A stretch of DNA of 64,000 nt from assembly GCF_035046485.1 (NCBI RefSeq), contig NC_085138.1, positions 340,144,263-340,208,262 on the forward strand. The letters run 5' to 3'. A program made the position numbers and the translations under genes. Under the pieces are notes generated by a model. It did not search any database, was not told the DNA's origin, and saw only the letters and a program-made list of their open reading frames with translations. How positions within the stretch are numbered: the stretch's first letter is position 1; every line of letters starts with the position of its first letter. Positions 24,687 to 36,420 of the stretch are shown here, piece by piece. This DNA is from Aedes albopictus (Eukaryota > Arthropoda > Insecta > Diptera > Culicidae).

Positions 24687-25296
24687 CATCAACAGGCATG
24701 GTATAGCCTCAATGATGGGTAAAAATTAATATAAAACGATGCAATACAAAAAAAATACAAATACTTATCGATAACCTAAAAAAAAAAGTCACAAATTATA
24801 TAGTCAAGAAATAACACTTAAAACTAAATCCGTCTGTTGTCTAGAGCTAATTGGTCCGTCCAGCGAAGAACAGGGAAAATCTCCAGCGAAGCGCCTCTCG
24901 TGTTGAGTGGAAGTCAAATAAGGCTGCGACTGTGTTAAACACTCGTTGCATACCGATGAGTGCGCCGTAGAATGCATAATTGGTACGAAATAGAGGCAGT
25001 CGCAGCATAACACTGTTCCGTAGTGCTCTAGGCCGAACATTCAAATTGATTTGCTCCAGAATGGATGAGCAATCGACTCGTCCCTGCAGCACATCTGCGA
25101 TAAATAGAGCTCTAATGGTGTCCCTTCTGGTGCGAAGTAGTTCAAGGTCTATCAGTTGACATCGGCTTTCGTAGCTTGGCAGCCGAAATGGATCTCTCCA
25201 AGGTAATTTGCGAAGCGCAAAACGAAGAAAACGGCGTTGGACAGATTCTATCCTTTCTGCTCCATTATTGTATGCTGGGCTCCAAACTGCGGAACA
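24656..25296 (-). mobile_element. 5'-truncated non-LTR retrotransposon at the array inversion point
   Basis: The insertion occupies the switch between forward and inverted satellite. At its left end the minus strand ends in a (TAA)n tract (24660-24688), a tail typical of I-type LINEs, and the body carries the C-terminal end of an ORF2. The 5' part of the element is missing, as usual for incomplete reverse transcription. No clear target duplication was found because the two sides are different parts of the 182-bp unit. Confidence 0.8.
24847..25296 (-). pseudogene. C-terminal ORF2 fragment of an I/Jockey-group LINE
   Basis: Minus strand from 25296 is open for about 150 codons to a stop just before 24847. 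It reads CSAVWSPAYNNGAERIESVQ, then RRFLRFALRKLPWRDPFRLP, and ends RWRFSLFFAGRTN. The pattern W-S-P-x-Y...IE-x-VQRRF-L and the 'LPSYESRCQLI' segment are hallmarks of the region after the reverse transcriptase in Jockey/I-group ORF2 proteins. The endonuclease and polymerase domains are absent, so it cannot act alone. The retained part has no frameshift, which suggests a fairly recent truncated insertion. Confidence 0.82.
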
Positions 25297-28200
25297 TCTT
25301 GGGAATGATCCTTAAGGATCGCCAGGACACTACGTCGTCACAATCTCCCACCCTTTGCGTTAAAGTGGATAAGAAAGTCAATTCCTCAGAATAATTCATT
25401 TTTCAACTTATTTTATCGAACACATTACCAGAAAATAAAATGGCTCAATGTTCAGTCCACAGGATTTGCAGCAAATGTCCTTGGGAATGATCCTTAAGGA
25501 TCGCCAGGACACTACGTCGTCACAATCTCCCACCCTTTGCGTTAAAGTGGATAAAAAAGTCAATTCCTTAGAATAATTCATTTTTCAACTTATTTTATCG
25601 AACACATTACCAGAAAATAAAATGGCTCAATGTTCAGTCCACAGAATTTACAGCAAATGTCCTTGGGAATGATCCTTAAGGATCGCCAGGACACTACGTC
25701 GTCATAATCTCCCACCCTTTGCGTTAAAGTGGATAAAAAAGTCAATTCCTTAGAATAATTCATTTTTCAACTTATTTTATCGAACACATTACCAGAAAAT
25801 AAAATGGCTCAATGTTCAGTCCACAGAATTTACAGCAAATGTCCTTGGGAATGATCCTTAAGGATCGCCAGGACACTACGTCGTCATAATCTCCCACCCT
25901 TTGCGTTAAAGTGGATAAAAAAGTCAATTCCTTAGAATAATTCATTTTTCAACTTATTTTATCGAACACATTACCAGAAAATAAAATGGCTCAATGTTCA
26001 GTCCACAGAATTTACAGCAAATGTCCTTGGGAATGATCCTTAAGGATCGCCAGGACACTACGTCGTCATAATCTCCCACCCTTTGCGTTAAAGTGGATAA
26101 AAAAGTCAATTCCTTAGAATAATTCATTTTTCAACTTATTTTATCGAACACATTACCAGAAAATAAAATGGCTCAATGTTCAGTCCACAGAATTTACAGC
26201 AAATGTCCTTGGGAATGATCCTTAAGATCGCCAGGACACTACGTCGTCATAATCTCCCACCCTTTGCGTTAAAGTGGATAAAAAAGTCAATTCCTTAGAA
26301 TAATTCATTTTTCAACTTATTCTATCGAACACATTACCAGAAAATAAAATGGCTCAATGTTCAGTCCACAGAATTTACAGCAAATGTCCTTGGGAATGAT
26401 CCTTAAGGATCGCCAGGACACTACGTCGTCATAATCTCCCACCCTTTGCGTTAAAGTGGATAAAAAAGTCAATTCCTTAGAATAATTCATTTTTCAACTT
26501 ATTTTATCGAACACATTACCAAAAAATAAAATGGCTCAATGTTCAGTCCACAGGATTTGCAGCAAATGTCCTTGGGAATGATCCTTAAGGATCGCCAGGA
26601 CACTACGTCGTCATAATCTCCCACCCTTTGCGTTAAAGTGGATAAAAAATTCAATTCCTCAGAATAATTCATTTTTCAACTTATTTTATCGAGCACATTA
26701 GCAGAAAATAAAATGGCTCAATGTTCAGTCCACAGGATTTGCAGCAAATGTCCTTGGGAATGATCCTTAAGGATCGCCAGGACACTACGTCGTCACAATC
26801 TCCCACCCTTTGCGTTAAAGTGGATAAAAAAGTCAATTCCTTAGAATAATTCATTTTTCAACTTATTTTATCGAACACATTACCAGAAAATAAAATGGCT
26901 CAATGTTCAGTCCACAGAATTTACAGCAAATGTCCATGGGAATGATCCTTAAGGATCGCCAGGACACTACGTCGTCACAATCTCCCACCCTTTGCGTTAA
27001 AGTGGATAAAAAAGTCAATTCCTTAGAATAATTAATTTTTCAACTTATTTTATCAAACACATTACCAGAAAATAAAATGGCTCAATGTTCAGTCTACAGA
27101 ATTTACAGCAAATGTCCTTGGGAATGATCCTTAAGGATCGCCAGGACACTACGTCGTCACAATCTCCCACCCTTTGCGTTAAAGTGGATAAAAAAGTCAA
27201 TTCCTCAGTATAATTCATTTTTCAACTTATTTTATCGAGCACATTAGCAGAAAATAAAATGGCTCAATGTTCAGTCCACAGGATTTGCAGCAAATGTCCT
27301 TGGGAATGATCCTTAAGGATCGCCAGGACACTACGTCGTCATAATCTCCCACCCTTTGCGTTAAAGTGGATAAAAAAGTCAATTCCTTAGAATAATTAAT
27401 TTTTCAACTTATTTTATCGAGCACATTACCAGAAAATAAAATGGCTCAATGTTCAGTCCACAGGATTTACAGCAAATGTCCTTGGGAATGATCCTTAAGG
27501 ATCGCCAGGACACTACGTCGTCATAATCTCCCACCCTTTGCGTTAAAGTGGATAAAAAAGTCAATTCCTTAGAATAATGAATTTTTCAACTTATTTTATC
27601 GAACACATTACCAGAAAATAAAATGGCTCAATGTTCAGTCCACAGAATTTACAGCAAATGTCCATGGGAATGATCCTTAAGGATCGCCAGGACACTACGT
27701 CGTCACAATCTCCCACCCTTTGCGTTAAAGTGGATAAAAAAGTCAATTCCTTAGAATAATTAATTTTTCAACTTATTTTATCAAACACATTACCAGAAAA
27801 TAAAATGGCTCAATGTTCAGTCTACAGAATTTACAGCAAATGTCCTTGGGAATGATCCTTAAGGATCGCCAGGACACTACGTCGTCACAATCTCCCACCC
27901 TTTGCGTTAAAGTGGATAAAAAAGTCAATTCCTCAGTATAATTCATTTTTCAACTTATTTTATCGAGCACATTAGCAGAAAATAAAATGGCTCAATGTTC
28001 AGTCCACAGGATTTGCAGCAAATGTCCTTGGGAATGATCCTTAAGGATCGCCAGGACACTACGTCGTCATAATCTCCCACCCTTTGCGTTAAAGTGGATA
28101 AAAAAGTCAATTCCTTAGAATAATTAATTTTTCAACTTATTTTATCGAGCACATTACCAGAAAATAAAATGGCTCAATGTTCAGTCCACAGGATTTACAG

Positions 28201-31200
28201 CAAATGTCCTTGGGAATGATCCTTAAGGATCGCCAGGACACTACGTCGTCATAATCTCCCACCCTTTGCGTTAAAGTGGATAAAAAAGTCAATTCCTTAG
28301 AATAATGAATTTTTCAACTTATTTTATCGAACACATTACCAGAAAATAAAATGGCTCAATGTTCAGTCCACAGGATTTACAGCAAATGTCCTTGGGAATG
28401 ATCCTTAAGGATTGCCAGGACACTACGTCGTCATAATCTCCCACCCTTTGCGTTAAAGTGGATAAAAAATTCAATTCCTCAGAATAATTCATTTTTCAAC
28501 TTATTTTATCGAGCACATTAGCAGAAAATAAAATGGCTCAATGTTCAGTCCACAGGATTTGCAGCAAATGTCCTCTGGAATGATCCTTAAGGATCGCCAG
28601 GACACTACGTCGTCATAATCTCCCACCCTTTGCGTTAAAGTGGATAAAAAAAGTCAATTCCTTAGAATAATTCATTTTTCAACTTATTTTATCGAACACA
28701 TTACCAGAAAATAAAATGGCTCAATGTTCAGTCCACAGGATTTACAGCAAATGTCCTTGGAAATGATCCTTAAGGATTGCCAGGACACTACGTCGTCATA
28801 ATCTCCCACCCTTTGCGTTAGAGTGGATGAAAAACCCAATATCATAGAATAATTCATTTTTCGAGTTATTTCATCGAACACATTACCAAAAAATAAAATG
28901 GCTCAATGTTCAGTCCACAGGAATTGCAGCAAATGTCCTTGGGAATGATCCTTAAGGATCGCCAGGACACTACGTCGTCACAATCTCCCACCCTTTGCGT
29001 TAAAGTGGATAAAAAAGTCAATTCCTTAGAATAATTCATTTTTCAACTTATTTTATCGAACACATTACCAGAAAATAAAATGGCTCAATGTTCAGTCCAC
29101 AGGATTTGCAGCAAATGTCCTTGGGAATGATCCTTAAGGATCGCCAGGACACTACGTCGTCATAATCTCCCACCCTTTGCGTTAGAGTGGATGAAAAACC
29201 CAATATCCTAGAATAATTCATTTTTCGAGTTATTTCATCGAACACATTACCAGAAAATAAAATGGCTCAATGTTCAGTCCACAGGATTTGCAGCAAATGT
29301 CCTTGGGAATGATCCTTAAGGATCGCCAGGACACTACGTCGTCATAATCTCCCACCCTTTGCGTTAGAGTGGATGATAAACCCAATATCCTAAAATAATT
29401 CATTTTTCGAGTTATTTTATCGAACACATTACCAGAAAATAAAATGGCTCAATGTTCAGTCCACAGGATTTACAGCAAATATCCTTGATAATGATCCTTA
29501 AGGATCGCCAGGACACTACGTCGTCATAATCTCCCACCCTTTGCGTTAGAGTGGATGAAAAACTAAATATCCTAGAATAATTCATTTTTCAACTTATTTT
29601 ATCGAACACATTACCAGAAAATAAAATGGCTCAATGTTCAGTCTACAGAATTTACAGCAAATGTCCTTGGGAATGATCCTTAAGGATCGCCAGGACACTA
29701 CGTCGTCACAATCTCACACCCTTTGCGTTAAAGTGGATAAAAAAGTCAATTCCTTAGAATAATTCATTTTTCAACTTATTTTATCGAACACATTACCAGA
29801 AAATAAAATGGCTCAATGTTCAGTCCACAGGAATTGCAGCAAATGTCCTTGGGAACGATCCTTAAGGATCGCCAGGACACTACGTCGTCATAATCTCCCA
29901 CCCTTTGCGTTAGAGTGGATGAAAAACCCAATATCCTAGAATAATTCATTTTTCAACTTATTTTATCGAGCACATTACCAGAAAATAAAATGGCTCAATG
30001 TTCAGTCCACAGGATTTGCAGCAAATGTCCTTGGGAATGATCCTTAAGGATCGCCAGGACACTACGTCGTCATAATCTCCCACCCTTTGCGTTAAAGTGG
30101 ATAAAAAAGTCAATTCCTTAGAATAATTCATTTTTCAACTTATTTTATCGAACACATTACCAGAAAATAAAATGGCTCAATGTTCAGTCTACAGAATTTA
30201 CAGCAAATGTCCTTGGGAATGATCCTTAAGGATCGCCAGGACACTATGTCGTCATAATCTCCCACTCTTTGCGTTAAAGTGGATAAAAAAGTCAATTCCT
30301 CAGAATAATTCATTTTTCAACTTATTTTATCGAGCACATTACCAGAAAATAAAATGGCTCAATGTTCAGTCCACAGGATTTGCAGCAAATGTCCTTGGGA
30401 TTGATCCTTAAGGATCGCCAGGACACTACGTCGTCATAATCTCCCACCCTTTGCGTTAAAGTGGATAAAAAAGTCAATTCCTTTTTTTTATTCTTAATCA
30501 CTTAACCTAATTTACAGCTCTATTGTCCACAGGGGCACTACGTGAGCAATTTCAATTGAAAGCTGCACTTCCATTTTGTACAGCGCCTAGATTCTATTCT
30601 ACTTTATCGAACTGGTTGCCTTTCTGCTGCTTTCACTTCTACTTTATACCTAGTAGAATGATGAGCACAAGGATGATGATGGATGGATAGCCGTTGTTCC
30701 TTTCCAGTCCGATTGGGGGTCCATTATGAATAGCAGTTCGCCGATGTCCAGGTATCCGGGTCCGTTTGAGCCATGGGGCTCAGAAGAGGGTCAGTGTCAG
30801 TTGCTCTCGGGGGAAAAGCAACTGACGAAAAATTGCAAGTGCCGGGGCTGGGAATCAAACCCATGACCATCCGCATATGAAGCGAACGTTTGACCAACTA
30901 CGCCACGGGCCCCGGCAAGTCAATTCCTTAGAATAATTCATTTTCAACTTATTTTATCGAACACATTACCAGAAAATAAAATGGCTCAATGTTCAGTCCA
31001 CAGGATATGCAGCAAATGTCCTTGAGAATGATCCTTAAGGATTGCCAGGACACTACATCGTCATAATCTCCCACCCTTTGCGTTAAAGTGGATAAAGAAG
31101 TCAATTCCTTAGAATAATTCATTTTTCAACTTATTTTATCGAACACATTACCAGAAAATAAAATGGCTCAATGTTCAGTCCACAGGATTTGCAGCAAATG

Positions 31201-33811
31201 TCCTTGCGAATGATCTTTAAGGATCGCCAGGACACTACGTCGTCACAATCTCCCACCCTTTGCGTTAGAGTGGATGATAAACCCAATATCCTAAAATAAT
31301 TCATTTTTCAACTTATTTTATCGAACACATTACCAGAAAATAAAATGGCTCAATGTTCAGTCCACAGGATTTACAGCAAATATCCTTGGGAATGATCCTT
31401 AAGGTTCGCCAGGACACTACATCGTCACAATCTCCCACCCTTTGCGTTAAAGTGGAAAAAGAAGTCAATTCCTTAGAATAATTCACTTTTCAACTTATTT
31501 CATCGAACACATTACCAGAAAATAAAATGGCTCAATGTTCAGCCCACAGGAATTGCAGCAAATGTCCTTGGGAATGATCCTTAAGGATCGCCAGGACACT
31601 ACGTCGTCATAATCTCCCACCCTTTGCGTTAAAGTGGATAAAAAAGTCAATTCCTTAGAATAATTCATTTTTCAACTTATTTTATCGAACACATTACCAG
31701 AAAATAAAATGGCTCAATGTTCAGTCCACAGAATTTACAGCAAATGTCCTTGCGAATGATCTTTAAGGATCGCCAGGACACTACGTCGTCATAATCTCCC
31801 ACCCTTTGCGTTAGAGTGTATGAAAAACCCAATATCCTAGAATAATTCATTTTTCAACTTATTTCATCGAACACATTACCAGAAAATAAAATGGCTCAAT
31901 GTTCAGTCTACAGAATTTACAGCAAATGTCCTTGGGAATGATCCTTAAGGATTGCCAGGACACTACGTCGTCACAATCTCCCACCCTTTGCGTTAAAGTG
32001 GATAAAAAAGTCAATTCCTTAGAATAATTCATTTTTCAACTTATTTTATCGAACACATTACCAGAAAATAAAATGGCTCAATGTTCAGTCCACAGGATTT
32101 GCAGCAAATGTCCTTGGGAATGATCCTTAAGGATCGCCAGGACACTACGTCGTCATAATCTCCCACCCTTTGCGTTAGAGTGGATGAAAAACCCAATATC
32201 CTAGAATAATTCATTTTTCAACTTATTTTATCGAACACATTACCAGAAAATAAAATGGCTCAATGTTCAGTCTACAGAATTTACAGCAAATGTCCTTGGG
32301 AATGATCCTTAAGGATCGCCAGGACACTACGTCGTCACAATCTCACACCCTTTGCGTTAAAGTGGATAAAAAAGTCAATTCCTCAGAATAATTCATTTTT
32401 CAACTTATTTTATCGAGGACATTACCAGAAAATAAAATGGCTCAATGTTCAGTCCACAGGATTTACAGCAAATATCCTTGGGAATGATCCTTAAGGATCG
32501 CCAGGACACTACGTCGTCATAATCTCCCACCCTTTGCGTTAGAGTGGATGAAAAACTAAATATCCTAGAATAATTCATTTTTCAACTTATTTTATCGAAC
32601 ACATTACCAGAAAATAAAATGGCTCAATGTTCAGTCTACAGAATTTACAGCAAATGTCCTTGGGAATGATCCTTAAGGATTGCCAGGACACTACGTCGTC
32701 AAAATCTCCCACCCTTTGCGTTAAAGTGGATAAAAAAGTCAATTCCTTAGAATAATTCATTTTTCAACTTATTTTATCGAACACATTACCAGAAAATAAA
32801 ATGGCTCAATGTTCAGTCCACAGGATTTGCAGCAAATGTCCTTGGGAATGATCCTTAAGGATCGCCAGGACACTACGTCGTCATAATCTCCCACCCTTTG
32901 CGTTAGAGTGGATGAAAAACCCAATATCCTAGTATAATTCATTTTTCGAGTTATTTTATCGAACACATTACCAGAAAATAAAATGGCTCAATGTTCAGTC
33001 CACAGGATTTACAGCAAATATCCTTGGGAATGATCCTTAAGGATCGCCAGGACACTACGTCGTCATAATCTCCCACCCTTTGCGTTAGAGTGGATGAAAA
33101 ATTAAATATCCTAGAATAATTCATTTTTCAACTTATTTTATCTAACACATTACCAGAAAATAAAATGGCTCAATGTTCAGTCTACAGAATTTACAGCAAA
33201 TGTCCTTGGGAATGATCCTTAAGGATTGCCAGGACACTACGTCGTCACAATCTCCCACCCTTTGCGTTAAAGTGGATAAAAAAGTCAATTCCTTAGAATA
33301 ATTCATTTTTCAACTTATTTTATCGAACACATTACCAGAAAATAAAATGGCTCAATGTTCAGTCCACAGGATTTGCAGCAAATGTCCTCGGGAATGATCC
33401 TTAAGGATCGCCAGGACACTACGTCGTCATAATCTCCCACCCTTTGCGTTAGAGTGGATGAAAAACCCAATATCCTAGTATAATTCATTTTTCGAGTTAT
33501 TTTATCGAACACATTACCAGAAAATAAAATGGCTCAATGTTCAGTCCACAGGATTTACAGCAAATATCCTTGGGAATGATCCTTAAGGATCGCCAGGACA
33601 CTACGTCGTCATAATCTCCCACCCTTTGCGTTAAAGTGGATAAAAAAGTCAATTCCTCAGAATAATTCATTTTTCAACTTATTTTATCGAATACATTACC
33701 AGAAAATAAAATAGCTCAATGTTCAGTCCACAGGATTTGCAGCAAATGTCCTTGGGAATGATCCTTAAGGATCGCCAGGACACTACGTCGTCACAATCTC
33801 CCACCCTTTGC
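25297..33811 (-). repeat. Tandem satellite, 182-bp unit, inverted arm, about 44 copies
   Basis: Reverse complement of the forward arm, beginning CTTGGGAATGATCCTTAAGG at about 25299. Types A and B are again both present: A dominates 25300-28700 and B units appear between 28680 and 33510. A four-unit block is duplicated: the rare variant TGTCCATGGGAATG occurs at 26933 and 27661, 728 bp (4 x 182) apart, with other shared variants. The arm is longer than the forward one (about 44 against 28 units), so the arms expanded unequally. A SINE sits at 30484-30916. Confidence 0.95.
30484..30916 (-). mobile_element. tRNA-derived SINE, about 430 bp, inserted in the satellite
   Basis: Exact 13-bp copies of AAGTCAATTCCTT flank it (30471-30483 and 30917-30929), with a T-run (poly-A tail on the minus strand) at the left. 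The minus-strand head reads CCGGGGCCCGTGGCGTAGTT. It contains TGGCGTAGTTGG, which matches the pol III A-box consensus, and GGTTTGATTCC, close to the B-box, about 45 bases further. It is a different family from the SINE at 22496 and longer. Confidence 0.88.
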
Positions 33812-34074
33812 GGTTAAAGTAATTAGAAAGTCAACAAATTTGTTCAATGAGTTATTTCGTTATCAATGTTTCTAAGGAGGGATATGTCGTCTTGATAATA
33901 GGGCCATTTACCCTATATAGGGTAGTTTACCCTAATTTCCAACTCATTTGGATTGACTACAGCACTAACATTACAATAATTAACCCTTGAAGTTCCAATT
34001 TATGTTGCTGAGCGGAATACGCCTAAATGTATGTAATTCCGTCAAGGGTGGAATGGCCGCAGGGAAACAAAACC
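33812..34074 (-). repeat. Right terminal inverted repeat, 263 bp
   Basis: Mirror of 19178-19440 with few differences. It contains TACCCTATATAGGGTA again and ends GGGAAACAAAACC, followed by GATC. Confidence 0.88.
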
Positions 34075-34078
34075 GATC

Positions 34079-34620
34079 TAAACAACTGAAATAAAGAGCT
34101 CACTATTTGTAGCATGTAATCATATGTTGATGCACCGTTAAGAAAATATTTTCAGATAAATATTGCTTTTTATAGCTAAACTCATTGAGTTTTTCACTCA
34201 GTACTCCACGAACTAACTTTTATGTATAAAGTTGTGTTTAAATGCCATGTTTTAATAGAAAAATTCAAACTGATATATTCCACACGGCTTCTATCATCAT
34301 GTTCAAACTCCTAAAATTTCAATCCATGATTATTTTTTGAGTTTTAATGTGTTTTCCAGGGTACTATGAAAGTTAACCCAAAATGAAAATGTGATTCCCA
34401 AAATATCTAGAAAAAGGTACAACATTTAAACTGAGTTTAAGAGGCCGTTCAAAAATAACGGCCCATATTCCCAAAAATTGTGAAGATAGAACAATTGTTC
34501 AACAAGTTTCCCAATTATGACACTCCTTACAACTTTGCTTAAGACATAAACACGTTATCTACACTTATAAAAGAATTGAATTTCTCTCACACTTCTAGGA
34601 GAATTTCTATGAAACGAGGT
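34079..34620. repeat. Right half of the older dispersed repeat, then spacer
   Basis: From about 34250 the sequence matches 14090-14225 with divergence (CACGGCTTCTATCATCAT, GAGTTTTAATGTGTTTTCC, TACTATGAAAGTTAACCC). About 34391-34620 is unassigned AT-rich sequence with no gene. Confidence 0.55.
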
Positions 34621-35230
34621 GCACGCTATGTCTGAACCAGCAGATTATAAAAAAATGAATGTACATCGGGTTTCTTTCCAGAAAACATCAGTATTCAAGC
34701 TATATTTTCATACACAGAAGGTTTCAAAATATTCTATCGGTGAAAATTTTTCCATACATTTTGTATGGGAGAGAAATTGACCAATAATGAGGATTTCAAG
34801 CAAATTTCTAGATTGAGTTTAAATAAGGGCGAAAGTAACATGAGAGAGTTCTCTTCATCGACTCTCTCTTCTTCAAATTGAAGTGACAAGATGCAAGTAT
34901 GGTTGCACTTTTTGGTCATAAATCGCTTGGTTGCGATGCAATCTAGCGTCTAAGTGTAAAAAAGTTTGATTGAATTTGCATCTTGTCACTTTAATTTGCA
35001 GAAGAGAGAGTCGATGAAGAGAACTCTCTCATGTTACTTTCGCCCTTATTTAAACTCAATATAGATTTGTATGAAAAACGGTCAAAAAGATGGAAAACTC
35101 AAAATTTCCCCGACAGAATATTTTGAAACATTCTGCAAATGGAAATATAGCTTGAATACTGATGTTTTATGGAAAGAAACCCGATGTACATTCCATTTTT
35201 ATAATATGCTGTTTCAGACATAGCGTGAGC
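34621..35230. mobile_element. Fold-back MITE, about 0.61 kb
   Basis: Almost the whole segment is an inverted repeat. The left arm (34621 to about 34896) starts CACGCTATGTCTGAA and includes CATCGGGTTTCTTTCC and AGAGAGTTCTCTTCATCGAC; the right arm (about 34974 to 35230) carries their inverses and ends TTCAGACATAGCGTG. The loop is about 77 bp. No coding capacity; the 61- and 87-codon frames are arm sequence. Confidence 0.85.
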
Positions 35231-35509
35231 TGGTCCTTGTTTCCAAACAATATTTTTCATGGAAATATAATTATTTTTCAGTTCTCTGTTGTCAAATAAA
35301 AATGTTCGATGCTTCAAGCGATTTTTGGGGGTGAAAATAAACGTTGTCCTTGGAGAGGTCATAAGAAATCATTTCTAGCCTTTAAGTGGATTAATATGGC
35401 TATTTATAATCCAAAATGCTTCCTCAATATCTAATTTCACAATTTTATCGCTAGTACATACATAATACACCATAAAAAGGTGTTAAAACTTTTTGGCCAT
35501 GAATTGGAC
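35231..35509. other. Spacer, no gene
   Basis: AT-rich sequence with no recognised feature. Confidence 0.4.
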
Positions 35510-36420
35510 CCTGTTACTCCAGTGTGGGGCGCCATCTACACATGTCTGGCGGAAGTTGCCCTTGACAGTATAGTTCAAGGGCTTGACGACCCCCCCATTC
35601 TGTGGATCAGCAGCGTAGTTGCCGGCTAAGAATAGGAGTAATAACCTCAATTCAAGGTGCTCAGTCGTTAATGGAGCCTATGGAGTACCTGGGAACCCTC
35701 CACAGTATTTTGCCCCCTTGCCGAGTTAATGCAGGAGCAGGGCTCTGGCGTGGCGGACCTTTTTTCCCATGCTACTCGTGGGATTTACATATGAGTCAAA
35801 ATAAAAACAAACAGAGTAGAGGTAATGATAGTGGTGCGGCTAACCCCTTCGCAATAAGCGGGTTGGTTAGGTCTCCGTTAAGGAAAGCGGAAGGAGTTGG
35901 AGAGAGCAACTCAGGTAGCGCCAGCGTTGACCGTTGACAATCCGATCTCCTCCACGACTAGTTCGTCGGGTGAGGTTATGGATGGAGCATGGTTGATGAG
36001 GGCCATCAAAAAATAAACATGATATGTTCTCTGCGATGAAGGTGGCTGAGCAGCAGTTTGCTTGCATCATTGACTTTGCATCCTCGAAGTCCAACATCAG
36101 CAAGAACCTTAAGCAGGCCCTGATGCGACTTCGTAAGTCAATGACGGCAGCCAAGCAAGACCATGAGAAACTCATGGAAACTGCGGCAGTGGCAGAACCC
36201 GTGAAGACAAAGGTTCCGATGTCTACCTAGACAAGACCTGGGACAACTATGCTGCACACGGCTGAACAGTTGGGCACGGTCATGCTATTTACCTTGCCCG
36301 CCTTCCGAGGATAAGGGAATGGTGAGGACCACTTGGGAAGCTGAATAAGTCCCAGCATGCTACCTTGGTGGACTAACCTTGAGGATGCGATGTGCACCCG
36401 TTGCTTAGAGGAAAAAAAAG
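35510..36420 (+). pseudogene. Decayed LOA-type LINE: 5' leader and broken ORF1
   Basis: A GC-richer leader (35510-35790) precedes ATG at 35791, which opens MSQNKNKQSRGNDSGAANPF and continues to a stop at 35937. The frame then resumes shifted, through a stop near 36013, and continues from 36024 as MFSAMKVAEQQFACIIDFAS, a coiled-coil-like stretch (KQALMRLRKSMTAAKQDHEK) and a stop at 36230. At least two frameshifts and two stops break the ORF1. The rest, to about 36420, may be 3' UTR joined after a large internal deletion. It resembles ORF1 of LOA-clade elements of mosquitoes, by memory; its missing C-terminal half is the kind of sequence found at 18068-18420. Confidence 0.65.

Larger units (their letters stand above)
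19178..34074. mobile_element. Giant satellite-carrying fold-back element, 14.9 kb
   Basis: The ends GGTTTTGTTTCCCTGCGG (19178) and CCGCAGGGAAACAAAACC (to 34074) are exact inverted repeats, and inverted pairing continues for 263 bp on each side. GATC flanks both ends (19174-19177 and 34075-34078), consistent with a 4-bp target duplication, although GATC is itself palindromic. Inside, a 182-bp satellite runs forward from 19440 and inverted from 25297. No transposase gene was found. The empty-site-like copy near 14060 reads AAAAGAATCTATAAA where the flanks here join as AAAAGATCTAAAC. Superfamily is unassigned: a 4-bp duplication is compatible with several cut-and-paste groups. It could also be a locally arisen inverted duplication, but the defined ends and flanking GATC favour an element. 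Confidence 0.75.

Noticed and set aside
19740..33512. Many near-identical 65-aa frames (MFDEITRKMNYSRILGFSST...) in the 182-bp array
   Set aside because: The 182-bp period is not a multiple of 3, so the frame changes every unit. The frames appear in whichever strand matches the arm and vary as the DNA does.
1190..33811. CRISPR-like arrays
   Set aside because: Units are contiguous tandem repeats of 136-182 bp with no unique spacers, in an evidently eukaryotic sequence.
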